From the NCBI RefSeq assembly GCF_900101685.1, contig NZ_FMZZ01000001.1:124001-188000 (forward strand): a stretch of DNA of 64,000 nt, written 5' to 3'. The first letter of the stretch is position 1; the number at the start of each line of letters is the position of its first letter. Under the pieces are notes generated by a model, which did not search any database, was not told the origin of the DNA, and saw only the letters and a list, made by a program, of their open reading frames with translations. This stretch comes from Actinokineospora iranica. Its GTDB lineage: Bacteria; Actinomycetota; Actinomycetes; Mycobacteriales; Pseudonocardiaceae. Both the position numbers and the translations under genes were made by a program. Shown piece by piece: positions 30,083 to 39,381 of this stretch.

Positions 30083-31234
30083 ATGACGAATCCCGCGCAG
30101 GACGACACCACGGGGCGATACCTGGTGCTGCTCGAAGACGACGCGGCGGCGGCCGGGACCGAGGCGCTGGGCAGGCTCGCGGGCATCAGCGCGCCCGCCG
30201 AGGACAGCGCGGACGGGCTGGTGTTCAGCACGCTCGGCGTCGCCGTGGTCGACGCCGACCCGGACCAGGCGGGAGCGCTGACCCGCGCGGCGGCCGAGGT
30301 CGGGCCCATCGCGCAGGTCGAAATGGAGCGCCGGGTGTACGCGATCAGCGCCGCCGCCGAGGCCGCGCCCGTGGGCCAGGCCGACGAGAGCGCCTTCACC
30401 TGGGGCTTGCAGGCGGTCGGGGCGCACGTGAGCAAGGCGACTGGGGCGGGCATCCGGGTCGCGGTCCTCGACACCGGCTTCGACCTCGCGCACCCGGACT
30501 TCGCGGGCCGGGCGGTGACCAGCGAGTCGTTCGTGGCGGGCGAGCCGGTCCAGGACGGGCACGGGCACGGCACGCACTGCATCGGCACCGCGTGCGGGCC
30601 GCGCGACCCCGCGGCGGGTCCGGGCTACGGCGCGGCGCCGGAGGCGGAGATCTTCGCGGGCAAGGTGCTCAGCGACGAGGGGTCCGGCACGGACGGCGGC
30701 ATCCTGGCGGGCATCGCGTGGGCGGTGTCCCACGGCTGCCCGATCGTGTCGATGTCGCTGGGCGCGGCCGTGCGGCCGGGCACGCCGTACTCGCGGACCT
30801 ACGAGCGGGTCGCGAGCCGCGCGCTGGCCCAGGGCACGCTGATCATCGCGGCGGCGGGCAACGAGTCGCGGCGGCAGAACGGGCAGATCAACCCGGTCGG
30901 GCACCCGGCGAACTGCCCGTCGGTGCTGGCCGTCGGCGCGACCGACGTGAACACGGCGCTGGCGTGGTTCTCCTGCGGCACGGTCGACCAGATCGGGGCG
31001 GTGGACATCGTGGGCCCCGGCGTGGACGTGTACTCGTCGTGGCCGCAGCCGCAGGGCTACAACCGGATCAGCGGAACCAGCATGGCGACCCCGCACGTGG
31101 CCGGTGTGGCCGCGCTGATCGCCCAGGCCACCGGGGCCCGCTCCTGGGAGCTGTGGGCCCGGCTGGCCCAGGCGGCGCGGCGGCTGCCGCTGCCGTCGAC
31201 CGACGTGGGCGCGGGCCTGGTGGCGGCCCCGTGA
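30083..31234 (+). CDS. S8 family serine peptidase without signal peptide
   Basis: A 383-residue subtilase with intact catalytic triad: Asp130 (AVLDTG), His162 (GHGTH), oxyanion Asn in AAAGNES, and Ser in SGTSMATPHVAG near residue 331. Residues 1-95 look like a propeptide remnant (RYLVLLEDD, then repeats of a beta-alpha unit). No signal peptide, so it is probably cytoplasmic or exported by another route. Start ATG 30083 has aagggctggg ahead. It overlaps the downstream small gene by four bases (GTGA). Confidence 0.93.
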   Translation: MTNPAQDDTTGRYLVLLEDDAAAAGTEALGRLAGISAPAEDSADGLVFSTLGVAVVDADPDQAGALTRAAAEVGPIAQVEMERRVYAISAAAEAAPVGQADESAFTWGLQAVGAHVSKATGAGIRVAVLDTGFDLAHPDFAGRAVTSESFVAGEPVQDGHGHGTHCIGTACGPRDPAAGPGYGAAPEAEIFAGKVLSDEGSGTDGGILAGIAWAVSHGCPIVSMSLGAAVRPGTPYSRTYERVASRALAQGTLIIAAAGNESRRQNGQINPVGHPANCPSVLAVGATDVNTALAWFSCGTVDQIGAVDIVGPGVDVYSSWPQPQGYNRISGTSMATPHVAGVAALIAQATGARSWELWARLAQAARRLPLPSTDVGAGLVAAP

Positions 31235-31470
31235 CCGAGCCGGTCACGGTGACCGTCGACGACGACGGCCTGGCGCGGCTGCCCGAGGTGGTCGCCGCCC
31301 TGGAAGCGGCGGGCATGCGCGTCGAGCGCGTGCTCGCCGCGATCGGCGCGGTGACCGGCACGGCGGCTCCGGACGCCATCGGCGATCTGCGGGCGGTGGC
31401 CGGGGTCGACGGCGTCGAGCCCGCCTCGGCGCCGTTCCGCCTGCCCCCGCCGGACAGCGACGTGCAGTAA
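31231..31470 (+). CDS. Small inhibitor I9/subtilisin-propeptide-like protein
   Basis: A 79-residue acidic protein whose GTG overlaps the stop of the subtilase gene. Its pattern fits a stand-alone subtilisin propeptide: a predicted beta-alpha-beta-beta-alpha-beta order, GAVTGTAAPDAIGDLRAV, then GVDGVEPA, the 'V..L..V.GV..VE' spacing of the I9 family. Such domains chaperone or inhibit the protease. Databases often label this group 'ketohydroxyglutarate aldolase', which its size makes implausible. Function is inferred from pattern and overlap. Confidence 0.7.
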   Translation: MTEPVTVTVDDDGLARLPEVVAALEAAGMRVERVLAAIGAVTGTAAPDAIGDLRAVAGVDGVEPASAPFRLPPPDSDVQ

Positions 31471-31517
31471 TCCCGGCGGGAATGACCTCCGGCAGGGGCC
31501 GTCGACCGGGCGACTGG

Positions 31518-32663
31518 TCAGCGGCCGTCGGCGAGCAGGGCCGCCAGCGCCTGGTAGTCGTCCTCGCGCTGGTAGATGGCCGCGCCCAGCCGGATGTAGG
31601 CCCGGCCGTCCCGCCACACGATCGAGGTCTCCGCGCCGCGGGCGCTGAGTTCGAGGTAGTAGCGCCGGGCGTCCGCGGCGTCGGCGACGAGCCCGGCGGG
31701 CAGGGCCACCAGGCGCATCAGCGGCGCGTGGTGCGCGCTGGCCTGCCCGTCGGCTCCGATCGCCTCGGCGACGACACGCACGCCCTTGTCGAGCAGGGCG
31801 GCGCTGCGGTCCACCGCGGCCCAGCCGCCCGCCTCGTGCCAGAAGGCGATGGCGTCGGGCAGGGCCATCCAGGCGGTCTGGTCATTGGTGCCCGCCTCGC
31901 CGAACCAGTGCGGGAAGCCCTCGGGGTAGGTCCACGACGGCACCAGCGGGCGCAGCCGGTCCCGCCAGGCCGGGGCGGCCCACAGGCCCGCGGTGGACCG
32001 GCAGGCGTAGGCCCACTTGTGGAAGTTGCCCACCCAGAAGTCCACGCCCAGCTGGTCGGGTCGCACCGGGACCTGGCCGGGCACGTGCGCGCCGTCCACC
32101 AGCACCGGCGCGCCGTGCGCCCGGCACACGTCGGCGATCCCGGTGACCGGCAGCGAAAGCGCGGTGTCGGAGCTGATGCCGTCCACGACCACCAGGCGCG
32201 TGGTCGGCCGCAGCCCGTCGGCGAAGGCCCGCACGATCGCGTCCGGCTCCGCGCCGACCGGGAAGTCGACCGAGCGGACCGTCGCGCCTGCCGCGTCGGC
32301 CTTGGCCTGGCAGGCGATCCGGACGGCCCCATAGCCGTGCTCGGACAGCAGGATCTCGTCCCCTTGGGCCAGCGGCGTCGCGGCGAGGACGGTCGCGACG
32401 CCCTCGGTGGCGTTGCGGACCAGCGCCACCCCGTCCCCGACCGAGCCGCCGCCGAGGAACGCCGCGGCGGCGAGCCGCGCGCGTTCGACCAGCTCAGGCG
32501 ACTCGACCCGGTGGAAGCGCGTCGGGTTGGCCTCGGCCCGCCGCCGGTATTCCGCCCGCGCGGCCAGCACCGCCGTCGGGGCCACGCCGAACGCGCCGGG
32601 AGTCATGTGCAGGACGTCGGGGTCGAGCGCGAACCTGGAGTCATGGAAGGTCACCCTTCGCAT
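31518..32663 (-). CDS. PLP-dependent class V aminotransferase-like enzyme
   Basis: A 381-residue fold-type I enzyme similar to the isopenicillin N epimerase/cysteine desulfurase group. RNATEGVATVL binds phosphate, VDGAHVPGQ supplies the Asp-x-x-His pair, and the Schiff-base Lys is in VGNFHKWAYACRSTAG. It could be an epimerase, lyase or aminotransferase; the substrate is unknown. GTG 32654 is an alternative start. No linked pathway genes are visible. Confidence 0.88.
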   Translation of the reverse strand: MRRVTFHDSRFALDPDVLHMTPGAFGVAPTAVLAARAEYRRRAEANPTRFHRVESPELVERARLAAAAFLGGGSVGDGVALVRNATEGVATVLAATPLAQGDEILLSEHGYGAVRIACQAKADAAGATVRSVDFPVGAEPDAIVRAFADGLRPTTRLVVVDGISSDTALSLPVTGIADVCRAHGAPVLVDGAHVPGQVPVRPDQLGVDFWVGNFHKWAYACRSTAGLWAAPAWRDRLRPLVPSWTYPEGFPHWFGEAGTNDQTAWMALPDAIAFWHEAGGWAAVDRSAALLDKGVRVVAEAIGADGQASAHHAPLMRLVALPAGLVADAADARRYYLELSARGAETSIVWRDGRAYIRLGAAIYQREDDYQALAALLADGR

Positions 32664-32717
32664 CCTGGCAGCGGATCGGACCCTCCGGCACGGCCGGGCG
32701 AGTGACGGCGGGCGCGG

Positions 32718-33491
32718 TCAGCGGTCCGGCGGCGGCAGTTCCGGCAGGTTGCGGTGGACGTCGGCGCGCACGGCGTCCCGGATCTGGTTGATGTTCTCCC
32801 GCAGCAGGTCGGAGATCAGCTCGTCGGTGCGCGGGTCGGCCAGCATCTCCAGGACCACCCGCAGGGCGGCGTCGGAGACCGCGCCGACGATCTCGTCGTG
32901 GAACGGCAGCCGCCGCAGCCTGCCGATCTGCGGGTCGTCCTTGAGCTTCTCCAGCACCATCGCGCGGATCTCGACGCGGTTCTCCTCCAGCGCGCTGGCT
33001 ATGTTGCGCGCGTAGTGCCCGGTGCGCAGCACGGACACCACCTCGTCGAGCACCGCGACCGTCAGCGGCTTCTTGATCACGTCGATGATCACCCCGCCGA
33101 AGCGGCCCATGGCCCGGTTCGCGAGTTCCTCCCCCATCGACCGGTCGACCGGCCGGTGGAAGCGGGTCAGCTGCATCCCGATCCGCACCACGCGCAGCAG
33201 GCGGAACGCGCGGAACGCCAGGTGCGCCACCGGGACCATGCCCACCACGTCGTACCAGTTCAGCCACACGAAGCGGCGCGTGAAGCCCGCCGTCCGCCAG
33301 CGCCACAGGAACTCGACGGCGAACACCGCGCACAACGCCAGGTCGACGCGCGCGATCAGCGCCGCAACCTCGGCCGCCGGACGCCAGAAGGCGCGGTAGG
33401 CCAGCAGTCCGACGGAGAGCAGCGCCAGGGCCAGCATCAGCCAGTCGTCCAGGCTGACCCGCCGTTTCGGCGCGGGAGCGGAGATGACCAT
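32718..33491 (-). CDS. Voltage-sensor-like membrane protein lacking an ion pore
   Basis: A 257-residue protein. Residues about 17-115 hold four hydrophobic segments that resemble the S1-S4 voltage sensor of ion channels: acidic residues in DLALCAVFAVEFLWRW and a basic S4-like segment FRAFRLLRVVRI. No pore helix or selectivity filter follows; the remaining 140 residues are a soluble helical domain. It may be a voltage-sensing or proton-channel-type protein, or simply a mis-scaled relative of ion transporters. No functional neighbour. Confidence 0.65.
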   Translation of the reverse strand: MVISAPAPKRRVSLDDWLMLALALLSVGLLAYRAFWRPAAEVAALIARVDLALCAVFAVEFLWRWRTAGFTRRFVWLNWYDVVGMVPVAHLAFRAFRLLRVVRIGMQLTRFHRPVDRSMGEELANRAMGRFGGVIIDVIKKPLTVAVLDEVVSVLRTGHYARNIASALEENRVEIRAMVLEKLKDDPQIGRLRRLPFHDEIVGAVSDAALRVVLEMLADPRTDELISDLLRENINQIRDAVRADVHRNLPELPPPDR

Positions 33492-33605
33492 GAAAGGAAC
33501 CTTTCACGGCCGACCCGGCCCAGGCCACTCGGCCCGCGGGAGACGCGCGGGCACGGCCGATGCGGCGAGCGGGTGAATGTGGTCGCCGACGGCGAGCCGC
33601 AGGGG

Positions 33606-33630
33606 GTTTCCGGCCCGCCGCGCCCGGTAC
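33606..33630 (+). promoter_or_regulatory. Possible SigB/SigF-type promoter of the MEDS-ATPase gene
   Basis: gttt at 33606-33609 and cggtac at 33625-33630 with a 15-nt spacer, one mismatch from the GNNT-N14/16-GGGTAY stress promoter, 85 bp before the start. Confidence 0.25.
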
Positions 33631-33714
33631 GATCCCGCCGGTGTGCGGCGGGTCCTGTCGCAGGCGGTTGAACTCGGCAGTGTCTACCGCGTCCTGGTCT
33701 TATGAGGTGGCTAG

Positions 33715-34638
33715 TTGGCTCCGTCCCCGTTCGCGCACGAGGCTCTGGTGTACCGCGACGAGCCCGGCTTCGCCGAGGGCGCCGTGCCATACCTGCGCGC
33801 GGGGGTGAGCGCGGGCGAACTCGTGTTCGCGCTGGCGCCGCCAACGGGCATCGCGCTGCTGCGCGCCGCGCTCGGCGACGCCGCCGAGCAGGTGCGGTTC
33901 CTGGACGTGACCGACGTCGGGCGCAATCCGGCGCGGCTCATCCCGCTGCTGCGCGGGCTGGTCGACGAGGCGGACGGGCGGCCGACGCGCGGGCTGAGCG
34001 AACCGGCCTGGCTGGGGCGGCCCGCCGAGGAGATGGCCGAGGCGCTGCTGCACGAGTCGCTGCTGAACCTGGCGTTCGAGGACACCGCCGGGTTCCGGTT
34101 GCGCTGCGCGTTCGACGGCTCGGCCGTGGCCAAGCCGGTGCTGCGCTCCGCCGAGCACAGCCACCCGGTCATGGTGGACGCGGGCACCCGCCGTATCAGT
34201 GTCCGGTTCGACCCCGAGCACGCGCACGCGGAGTTCGGCGGCGACCTGCCCGCCCCGGAGTCGGTGTCCGACGTCGTGCACTTCTGCCTGGACGACCTGC
34301 CCGACCTGCGCGACCTGGTCGGCGTGCGGGCGAGCGCGTTCGGCCTGCCCCGCGACCGGGCGCTGGACCTGACCCTGGCCACCAACGAGATCGTCACCAA
34401 CAGCATCTGCCACGGCGGCGAGCGCGGCACCCTGCGGCTGTGGACCGACGGCGACGCGTTCGTGTGCGAGGTCAGCGACAGCGGGCACATCCAGGAGCCC
34501 ATGGTCGGCCGGGTGGCGCCGCGGCCGTCGGTGCAGGGCGGGCGCGGGGTGTGGCTGGCGAACCAGCTCTGCGACCTGGTCCGCATCCGCTCGGCGGCCG
34601 GGACGGGCACCGTGGTCCGCCTGCACGTCCGCCGCTGA
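33715..34638 (+). CDS. RsbA-like regulator: MEDS domain plus HATPase_c (anti-sigma kinase-like)
   Basis: A 307-residue protein. The N-terminal MEDS sensory domain (about 1-160; HEALVYRDEPGFAEGAVPYL) precedes a serine-kinase-type ATPase (about 185-307) with ATNEIVTNSICHGG (N-box) and SDSGHIQEP, GRGVWLANQLCD (G boxes). Such proteins act in partner-switching control of stress sigma factors. The start is TTG at 33715 behind gaggtgg; no better start fits. Possible partners are the PP2C phosphatase at 46 kb or the STAS protein at 59 kb (inference). Confidence 0.82.
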   Translation: MAPSPFAHEALVYRDEPGFAEGAVPYLRAGVSAGELVFALAPPTGIALLRAALGDAAEQVRFLDVTDVGRNPARLIPLLRGLVDEADGRPTRGLSEPAWLGRPAEEMAEALLHESLLNLAFEDTAGFRLRCAFDGSAVAKPVLRSAEHSHPVMVDAGTRRISVRFDPEHAHAEFGGDLPAPESVSDVVHFCLDDLPDLRDLVGVRASAFGLPRDRALDLTLATNEIVTNSICHGGERGTLRLWTDGDAFVCEVSDSGHIQEPMVGRVAPRPSVQGGRGVWLANQLCDLVRIRSAAGTGTVVRLHVRR

Positions 34639-34665
34639 GCCGCCGGGACACCCCAGCGGGCGCGC

Positions 34666-37600
34666 TCACGGCCGGAGCTGCTCGATCGCCTTCATGATCC
34701 GCTTGTCGGAGACCGCGCCGGGCGTGCCGAGGGTCTGCGCGAAGTAGCTGACCCGCAGTTCCTCGATCATCCACCGCACCGCCCGCACCCGGTCGGTCTC
34801 GCGGGCGCTGGGCCGCAGCTGGTCGAGCAGCTCGTGGTAGGCGTCTTCGAGGTCCTGGACGGTGTGCATCCAGGCCGAGTCGCGGTCGGGGCGTTCGGGC
34901 AGCTTGTCGAGCCTGCGTTCGATGCCGCGCAGGTAGCGCTCCACGTCGAGCAGCCGGGGCACGCCGGTCGCGGTGGCGAAACCGGGGAAGACCAGGGCGG
35001 CGAGCTGTTCGCCGATGTCGGACATGGCTTCGGCGAAGATCGGGCCGGAGGTGCGGGCGAGCCGGTTCTGCACGTCGTTCCAGGCGATCACGACCTTGCG
35101 CACCCGGTCGAGCACGTCCAGGGTCGTGGCGACCAGGCCCGCGCGCACGGCCTCGCGGACGCGGGCGAACCCGGCCTCGTCCCAGGCCGGGCCGCCCGCG
35201 CGGGCGATCAGGTGGTCGGCGGCGGCGTCGACGCAGTCGGCGAGCAGCGCCGGGACGCCGCCGTGCGGGTTGTGCGAGAGGGCGAGCTTGGCCTGGTTGG
35301 ACAGCGTGCGCACGACCTGTTTCACCGGGGACGCGACGGTGAGCAGGACCAGCCTGCGGGTGCCCAGCCACATCGCAGCGCGCTGGTCGGGCTCGGTGTC
35401 GAACATCCGCACCGCCACGGTCGCGCCCTCGTCCACCAGCGCCGGGTAGGCGGTGACGACCAGGCCGTTCTGCTCGGTGCGGGCGACCTTGGGCAGCGTG
35501 CCGATCGTCCAGTCGGTGAGCCCGCGCCGTTCCAGGTTGACCGTCGCCTCGGCCAGCGACGCCCGCAGCTCGGTCTTGAGCTGCTGCTTGAGCGCCCCCA
35601 AGTCCTTGCCCTGGGCCAGGGTCTTGTCCCCGTCGACCACCTGGAAGGTGGTCTTGAGGTGGTCGGGGACGGTGTCGAGCTGCCAGGCGTCGCGCGGGAT
35701 CACGACTCCGGTCAGCGCGCGCAGCTCACGGCCCACCGCGTCGGGCAGCGACTCTTCCGCCTCCCCCAGCCTGCGCACGACGGCCTTGGCGAAGTCGGGG
35801 ACCGGGACGAAGTTGCGCCGCAGCGGCTTGGGCAGCGACCGGATCAGCGCCGTCACGACCTCCTCGCGCAATCCCGGCACCTGCAAGGAGAACGCGTCGC
35901 CGTCGAGCTGGTTGAGCACCGAGATCGGCACCTTGGCTGTGACGCCGTCGTCGGCGCGGCCGGGCTCGAACCGGTAGGTCAGCGGGAGTTCGAGGCCGCG
36001 CTGCTGGAGCGTGTCCGGGAAGGCCCGCTCATCGATCTCCCCCACGGAGTCGTTGACCAGCATGGACTTCGAGTAGTTGAGCAGGTCGGGCTGCTCGCGC
36101 CGGGTCTTCTTCCACCAGGTGTCGAAGTGCCTGCCGGAGACCACGTCCGCGGGGATGCGCTCGTCGTAGAACTGGAACAGGGTCTCGTCGTCGACCAGGA
36201 TGTCGCGCCTGCGGGCCCGGTGTTCGAGTTCCTCGACCTCGGCGAGCAGCTTGCGGTTGTCGTGGAAGAAGTGGTGCCGGGTCTGCCAGTCCCCCTCGAC
36301 CAAAGCATTGCGGATGAACAGGTCCCGGGACATCTCCGGGTCGATCCGTCCATACTGGACTTTGCGGCCCACCACGATCGGCAGCCCGTAGAGGGTCACC
36401 TTCTCGGTGGCCACCACCGAGCCCTGCTTCGCCTCCCAGTGCGGCTCGCTGTAGGTGCGCTTCACCAGGTGCGCGGCCAGCGGCTCGACCCACTCCGGCT
36501 CGATCCGGGCGGCGATGCGGCCCCACAGCCGCGAGGTCTCGACCAGCTCGGCCGCCATGACCCAGCGCGGCGGCTTCTTGAACAGCGCCGAGCCGGGAAA
36601 CACCGCGAACTTCGCGTTGCGCGCGCCGAAGTAGTCCTTGCCCGCCGGGTCGCGGAACCCGATGTGGGAGAGCAGCCCGGAAAGCAGGGCGATGTGGATG
36701 TTCTGCGGCGCGGCGCGCACGTCGTTGGGCGTGATGCCGAGCTGGCGGGCCACCTGGCGGAGCTGGCTGTGGATGTCCTGCCACTCGCGAATGCGCAGGT
36801 AGTTCAGGAACTCCGCCTTGCACTGCCTGCGGAACCTGTTGCCGGACAGCTCTTTCTGCTGCTCGCGCAGATACTCCCAGAGGTTGAGGTAGGACACGAA
36901 GTCCGAGTCCGGGTCGGCGAACCGGGCGTGTTTCTCCGCCGCCGCCTGCTGTTTGTCCTGCGGGCGCTCGCGCGGGTCCTGAATGGACAGGGCGGCCGCG
37001 ATGATCATCACCTCGCTGACGCAGCCCGCCTTGTCCGCCTCGATGACCATCCGCGCCAGGCGGGGGTCGACGGGCAGCTGGGCGAGCTGTCTGCCCAGCG
37101 GGGTGAGCCGCTTCGCCGGGTCCTTCTCCGCCGGGTCGAGCGCGCCGAGCTCCTGCAGCAGCTGCACGCCGTCGGCGATGTGGCGGCGGTCCGGCGGGTC
37201 GATGAACGGGAAGTCGGCCATCTCGCCGAGGTCGGCCGCGCTCATCTGCAGGATGACCGAGGCCAGGTTGGTGCGCAGGATCTCCGGGTCGGTGAACTCC
37301 GGGCGCGCGTCGAAGTCGCCCTCGCTGTAGAGCCGGACGCAGATGCCGTCCGAGGTCCGGCCGCAGCGGCCCTTGCGCTGGTTCGCCGAGGCCTGCGACA
37401 CCGGCTCGATCGGCAGCCGCTGCACCTTGAGCCGGTTGCTGTAGCGGGAGATCCGAGCCGTGCCCGGGTCGACCACGTACTTGATGCCGGGCACGGTCAG
37501 CGACGTCTCGGCGACGTTGGTGGCGAGCACGACGCGCCGCCCGGTGTGCCGCTGGAACACCCGGTGCTGCTCGGCGCTGGACAGCCGCGCGTAGAGCGGC

Positions 37601-38574
37601 AGGATCTCGGTGTCGCGCAGGTTCTTCGCGGCCAGCGCGTCGGCGGTGTCGCGGATCTCGCGCTCGCCGGAGAGGAAGACCAGGATGTCGCCCGGCCCCT
37701 CCGCGCACAGCTCGTCCACCGCGTCGAGGATGCCCTGGGTCTGGTCGCGGTCCGGGTCGGCGTCCGGGTCCTCTGGGTCGACCAGCGGCCGATAGCGCAC
37801 CTCGACCGGGTACGTACGGCCGGAGACCTCGACGATCGGGGCGTCCCCGAAGTGCCGGGAGAACCGCTCCGGGTCGATCGTCGCCGAGGTGATGACGACT
37901 TTGAGGTCGGGGCGCCTGGGCAGCAGCCGGGACAGGTAGCCCAGCAGGAAGTCGATGTTGAGGCTGCGCTCGTGCGCCTCGTCGATGATGATCGTGTCGT
38001 ACTGCGAGAGCAGCCGGTCGTTCTGGATCTCGGCGAGCAGGATGCCGTCGGTCATCAGCTTGACCAGCGTGCGGTCGCCCACCTGGTCGGTGAAGCGGAC
38101 CTTCCAGCCGACCGTGTCCCCCAGCGGCGTCCCGACTTCCTCCGCGACCCGCTCGGCCACGGTGCGCGCGGCGATCCGGCGCGGCTGGGTGTGGCCGATG
38201 AGCCCGGCGACGCCCCGGCCGAGTTCCAGGCAGATCTTGGGCAGCTGGGTCGTCTTGCCCGAGCCGGTCTCCCCGGCCACGATCACGACCTGGTTGTCCC
38301 GGATCGCGGCGAGGATGTCGGCCCGCCGCTGGCTGACCGGCAACTCCTCCGGGTACTTCAGCGCGGGCACCGACGCGCGCCGCGCCTCGACCCGGGCAAC
38401 GGCCGTGTCGATCTCGGCGGCGATCTTCTCCAGGGTGGCGCGCCGTCTGGCCTCGTCGCGGGTCTTGCGCGCGCCGTCAAGCCTGCGGCCGAGCCGCCGC
38501 TGGTCGCGCAGCATCAGTTCGGGCAGACGGGCGCGCAGGTCGGCCAGGGAGGCGCTGGTGTCGGTGCTGCTCAT
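34666..38574 (-). CDS. hrpA: ATP-dependent RNA helicase HrpA (DEAH)
   Basis: A 1302-residue DEAH helicase. ATG 38574 follows ctggaggcaa. Motifs in order: GETGSGKTTQLPKI (Walker A), SATIDPERFSRHF region after DEAH (IIIDEAHERSLNIDF), the helicase C domain with LATNVAETSLTVPGI and QRKGRCGRT, then winged-helix/ratchet domains and a long C-terminal DUF3418 region (about 720-1302) typical of HrpA. HrpA rescues stalled ribosomes in E. coli by an mRNA-pulling action. It is divergent from a response regulator gene. Confidence 0.96.
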   Translation of the reverse strand: MSSTDTSASLADLRARLPELMLRDQRRLGRRLDGARKTRDEARRRATLEKIAAEIDTAVARVEARRASVPALKYPEELPVSQRRADILAAIRDNQVVIVAGETGSGKTTQLPKICLELGRGVAGLIGHTQPRRIAARTVAERVAEEVGTPLGDTVGWKVRFTDQVGDRTLVKLMTDGILLAEIQNDRLLSQYDTIIIDEAHERSLNIDFLLGYLSRLLPRRPDLKVVITSATIDPERFSRHFGDAPIVEVSGRTYPVEVRYRPLVDPEDPDADPDRDQTQGILDAVDELCAEGPGDILVFLSGEREIRDTADALAAKNLRDTEILPLYARLSSAEQHRVFQRHTGRRVVLATNVAETSLTVPGIKYVVDPGTARISRYSNRLKVQRLPIEPVSQASANQRKGRCGRTSDGICVRLYSEGDFDARPEFTDPEILRTNLASVILQMSAADLGEMADFPFIDPPDRRHIADGVQLLQELGALDPAEKDPAKRLTPLGRQLAQLPVDPRLARMVIEADKAGCVSEVMIIAAALSIQDPRERPQDKQQAAAEKHARFADPDSDFVSYLNLWEYLREQQKELSGNRFRRQCKAEFLNYLRIREWQDIHSQLRQVARQLGITPNDVRAAPQNIHIALLSGLLSHIGFRDPAGKDYFGARNAKFAVFPGSALFKKPPRWVMAAELVETSRLWGRIAARIEPEWVEPLAAHLVKRTYSEPHWEAKQGSVVATEKVTLYGLPIVVGRKVQYGRIDPEMSRDLFIRNALVEGDWQTRHHFFHDNRKLLAEVEELEHRARRRDILVDDETLFQFYDERIPADVVSGRHFDTWWKKTRREQPDLLNYSKSMLVNDSVGEIDERAFPDTLQQRGLELPLTYRFEPGRADDGVTAKVPISVLNQLDGDAFSLQVPGLREEVVTALIRSLPKPLRRNFVPVPDFAKAVVRRLGEAEESLPDAVGRELRALTGVVIPRDAWQLDTVPDHLKTTFQVVDGDKTLAQGKDLGALKQQLKTELRASLAEATVNLERRGLTDWTIGTLPKVARTEQNGLVVTAYPALVDEGATVAVRMFDTEPDQRAAMWLGTRRLVLLTVASPVKQVVRTLSNQAKLALSHNPHGGVPALLADCVDAAADHLIARAGGPAWDEAGFARVREAVRAGLVATTLDVLDRVRKVVIAWNDVQNRLARTSGPIFAEAMSDIGEQLAALVFPGFATATGVPRLLDVERYLRGIERRLDKLPERPDRDSAWMHTVQDLEDAYHELLDQLRPSARETDRVRAVRWMIEELRVSYFAQTLGTPGAVSDKRIMKAIEQLRP

Positions 38575-38582
38575 TTGCCTCC

Positions 38583-38588
38583 AGCCTA
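38583..38588 (-). promoter_or_regulatory. Candidate -10 box of hrpA
   Basis: TAGGCT on the minus strand, with an 8-nt interval (ggaggcaa) to the ATG that includes a ribosome site. Confidence 0.45.
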
Positions 38589-38681
38589 GGCAATGCCCGC
38601 CCGGCGCTTCATCCGGTTTGCCGATCGGGCGTCTCCACGAAACGTTCACACAGCGCGCGTCACTTGCCCATCGTGCCTGCA

Positions 38682-38687
38682 TAGAGT
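38682..38687 (+). promoter_or_regulatory. Candidate -10 box of the first two-component operon
   Basis: TAGAGT, 7 nt before ATG 38695; leaderless arrangement. Confidence 0.45.
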
Positions 38688-38694
38688 CACGACC

Positions 38695-39381
38695 ATGGCG
38701 AACAAGCGGCGTGTCCTGGTCGTCGAGGACGAGCGGACGATCGCGGAGTCGGTCGCGGCTCGGCTGCGGGCCGAGGGCTTCGAGGTGGACCTCGCCTGCG
38801 ACGGCCCCGGCGGCGTGGCCGCCGCCGAGCGCACCCGGCCCGACCTGGTGGTGCTCGACATCATGCTGCCCGGGTTCGACGGGCTGGAGGTGTGCCGCCG
38901 GGTCCAGGCGGCGCGCCCGGTGCCGGTGCTGATGCTGACCGCCCGCGACGACGAGACCGACCTGCTCGTCGGCCTCGGGGTCGGCGCGGACGACTACATG
39001 ACCAAGCCGTTCTCCCCGCGTGAGCTGGTGGCCCGGGTGCACGCGCTGCTGCGCAGGGTGGAGCGGGCCGCGCAGGCCGACGCGGGGGCCGCCGCGATCG
39101 TCGTCGGTGACCTTGAGGTGGACCCGGTCGAGCGACGGGTGCGGCGCGGCGGCGTCGAGGCGCACCTGACCCCGATCGAGTTCGACCTGCTCGCGCACCT
39201 GGCCGCCCGCCCGCGCGCCGTGCAGCCCCGCGAGCGGCTGCTCGCCGAGATCTGGGGCTGGGGCGACGCCGCGGGCACCCGCACGGTGGACAGCCACGTC
39301 AAGTCGCTGCGCCGCAAGCTCGGCGCGGACCTGATCCGGACCGTGCACGGGGTCGGCTACGCCCTGGAGGCGCCCCGATGA
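38695..39381 (+). CDS. OmpR-family response regulator
   Basis: A 228-residue regulator: receiver domain (VVEDE at 9-13, phospho-acceptor Asp in VVLDIMLPGFD, Thr in LMLTARDD, Lys in TKPFSPREL) and a C-terminal winged helix (about 135-226; HLTPIEFDLLAHLA, TVDSHVKSLRRKLG). ATG overlap with the kinase gene is ATGA, so the pair is cotranslated. Targets unknown. Confidence 0.95.
   Translation: MANKRRVLVVEDERTIAESVAARLRAEGFEVDLACDGPGGVAAAERTRPDLVVLDIMLPGFDGLEVCRRVQAARPVPVLMLTARDDETDLLVGLGVGADDYMTKPFSPRELVARVHALLRRVERAAQADAGAAAIVVGDLEVDPVERRVRRGGVEAHLTPIEFDLLAHLAARPRAVQPRERLLAEIWGWGDAAGTRTVDSHVKSLRRKLGADLIRTVHGVGYALEAPR

Noticed and set aside
28505-31096. 863-codon minus-strand frame over mshC and the subtilase
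   Set aside because: Shadow frame; mshC and the subtilase are both firmly supported.
38575-39348. N-terminal extension of hrpA by 258 residues
   Set aside because: It overlaps the response regulator gene, and ATG 38574 has a clear ribosome site and a -10 box.
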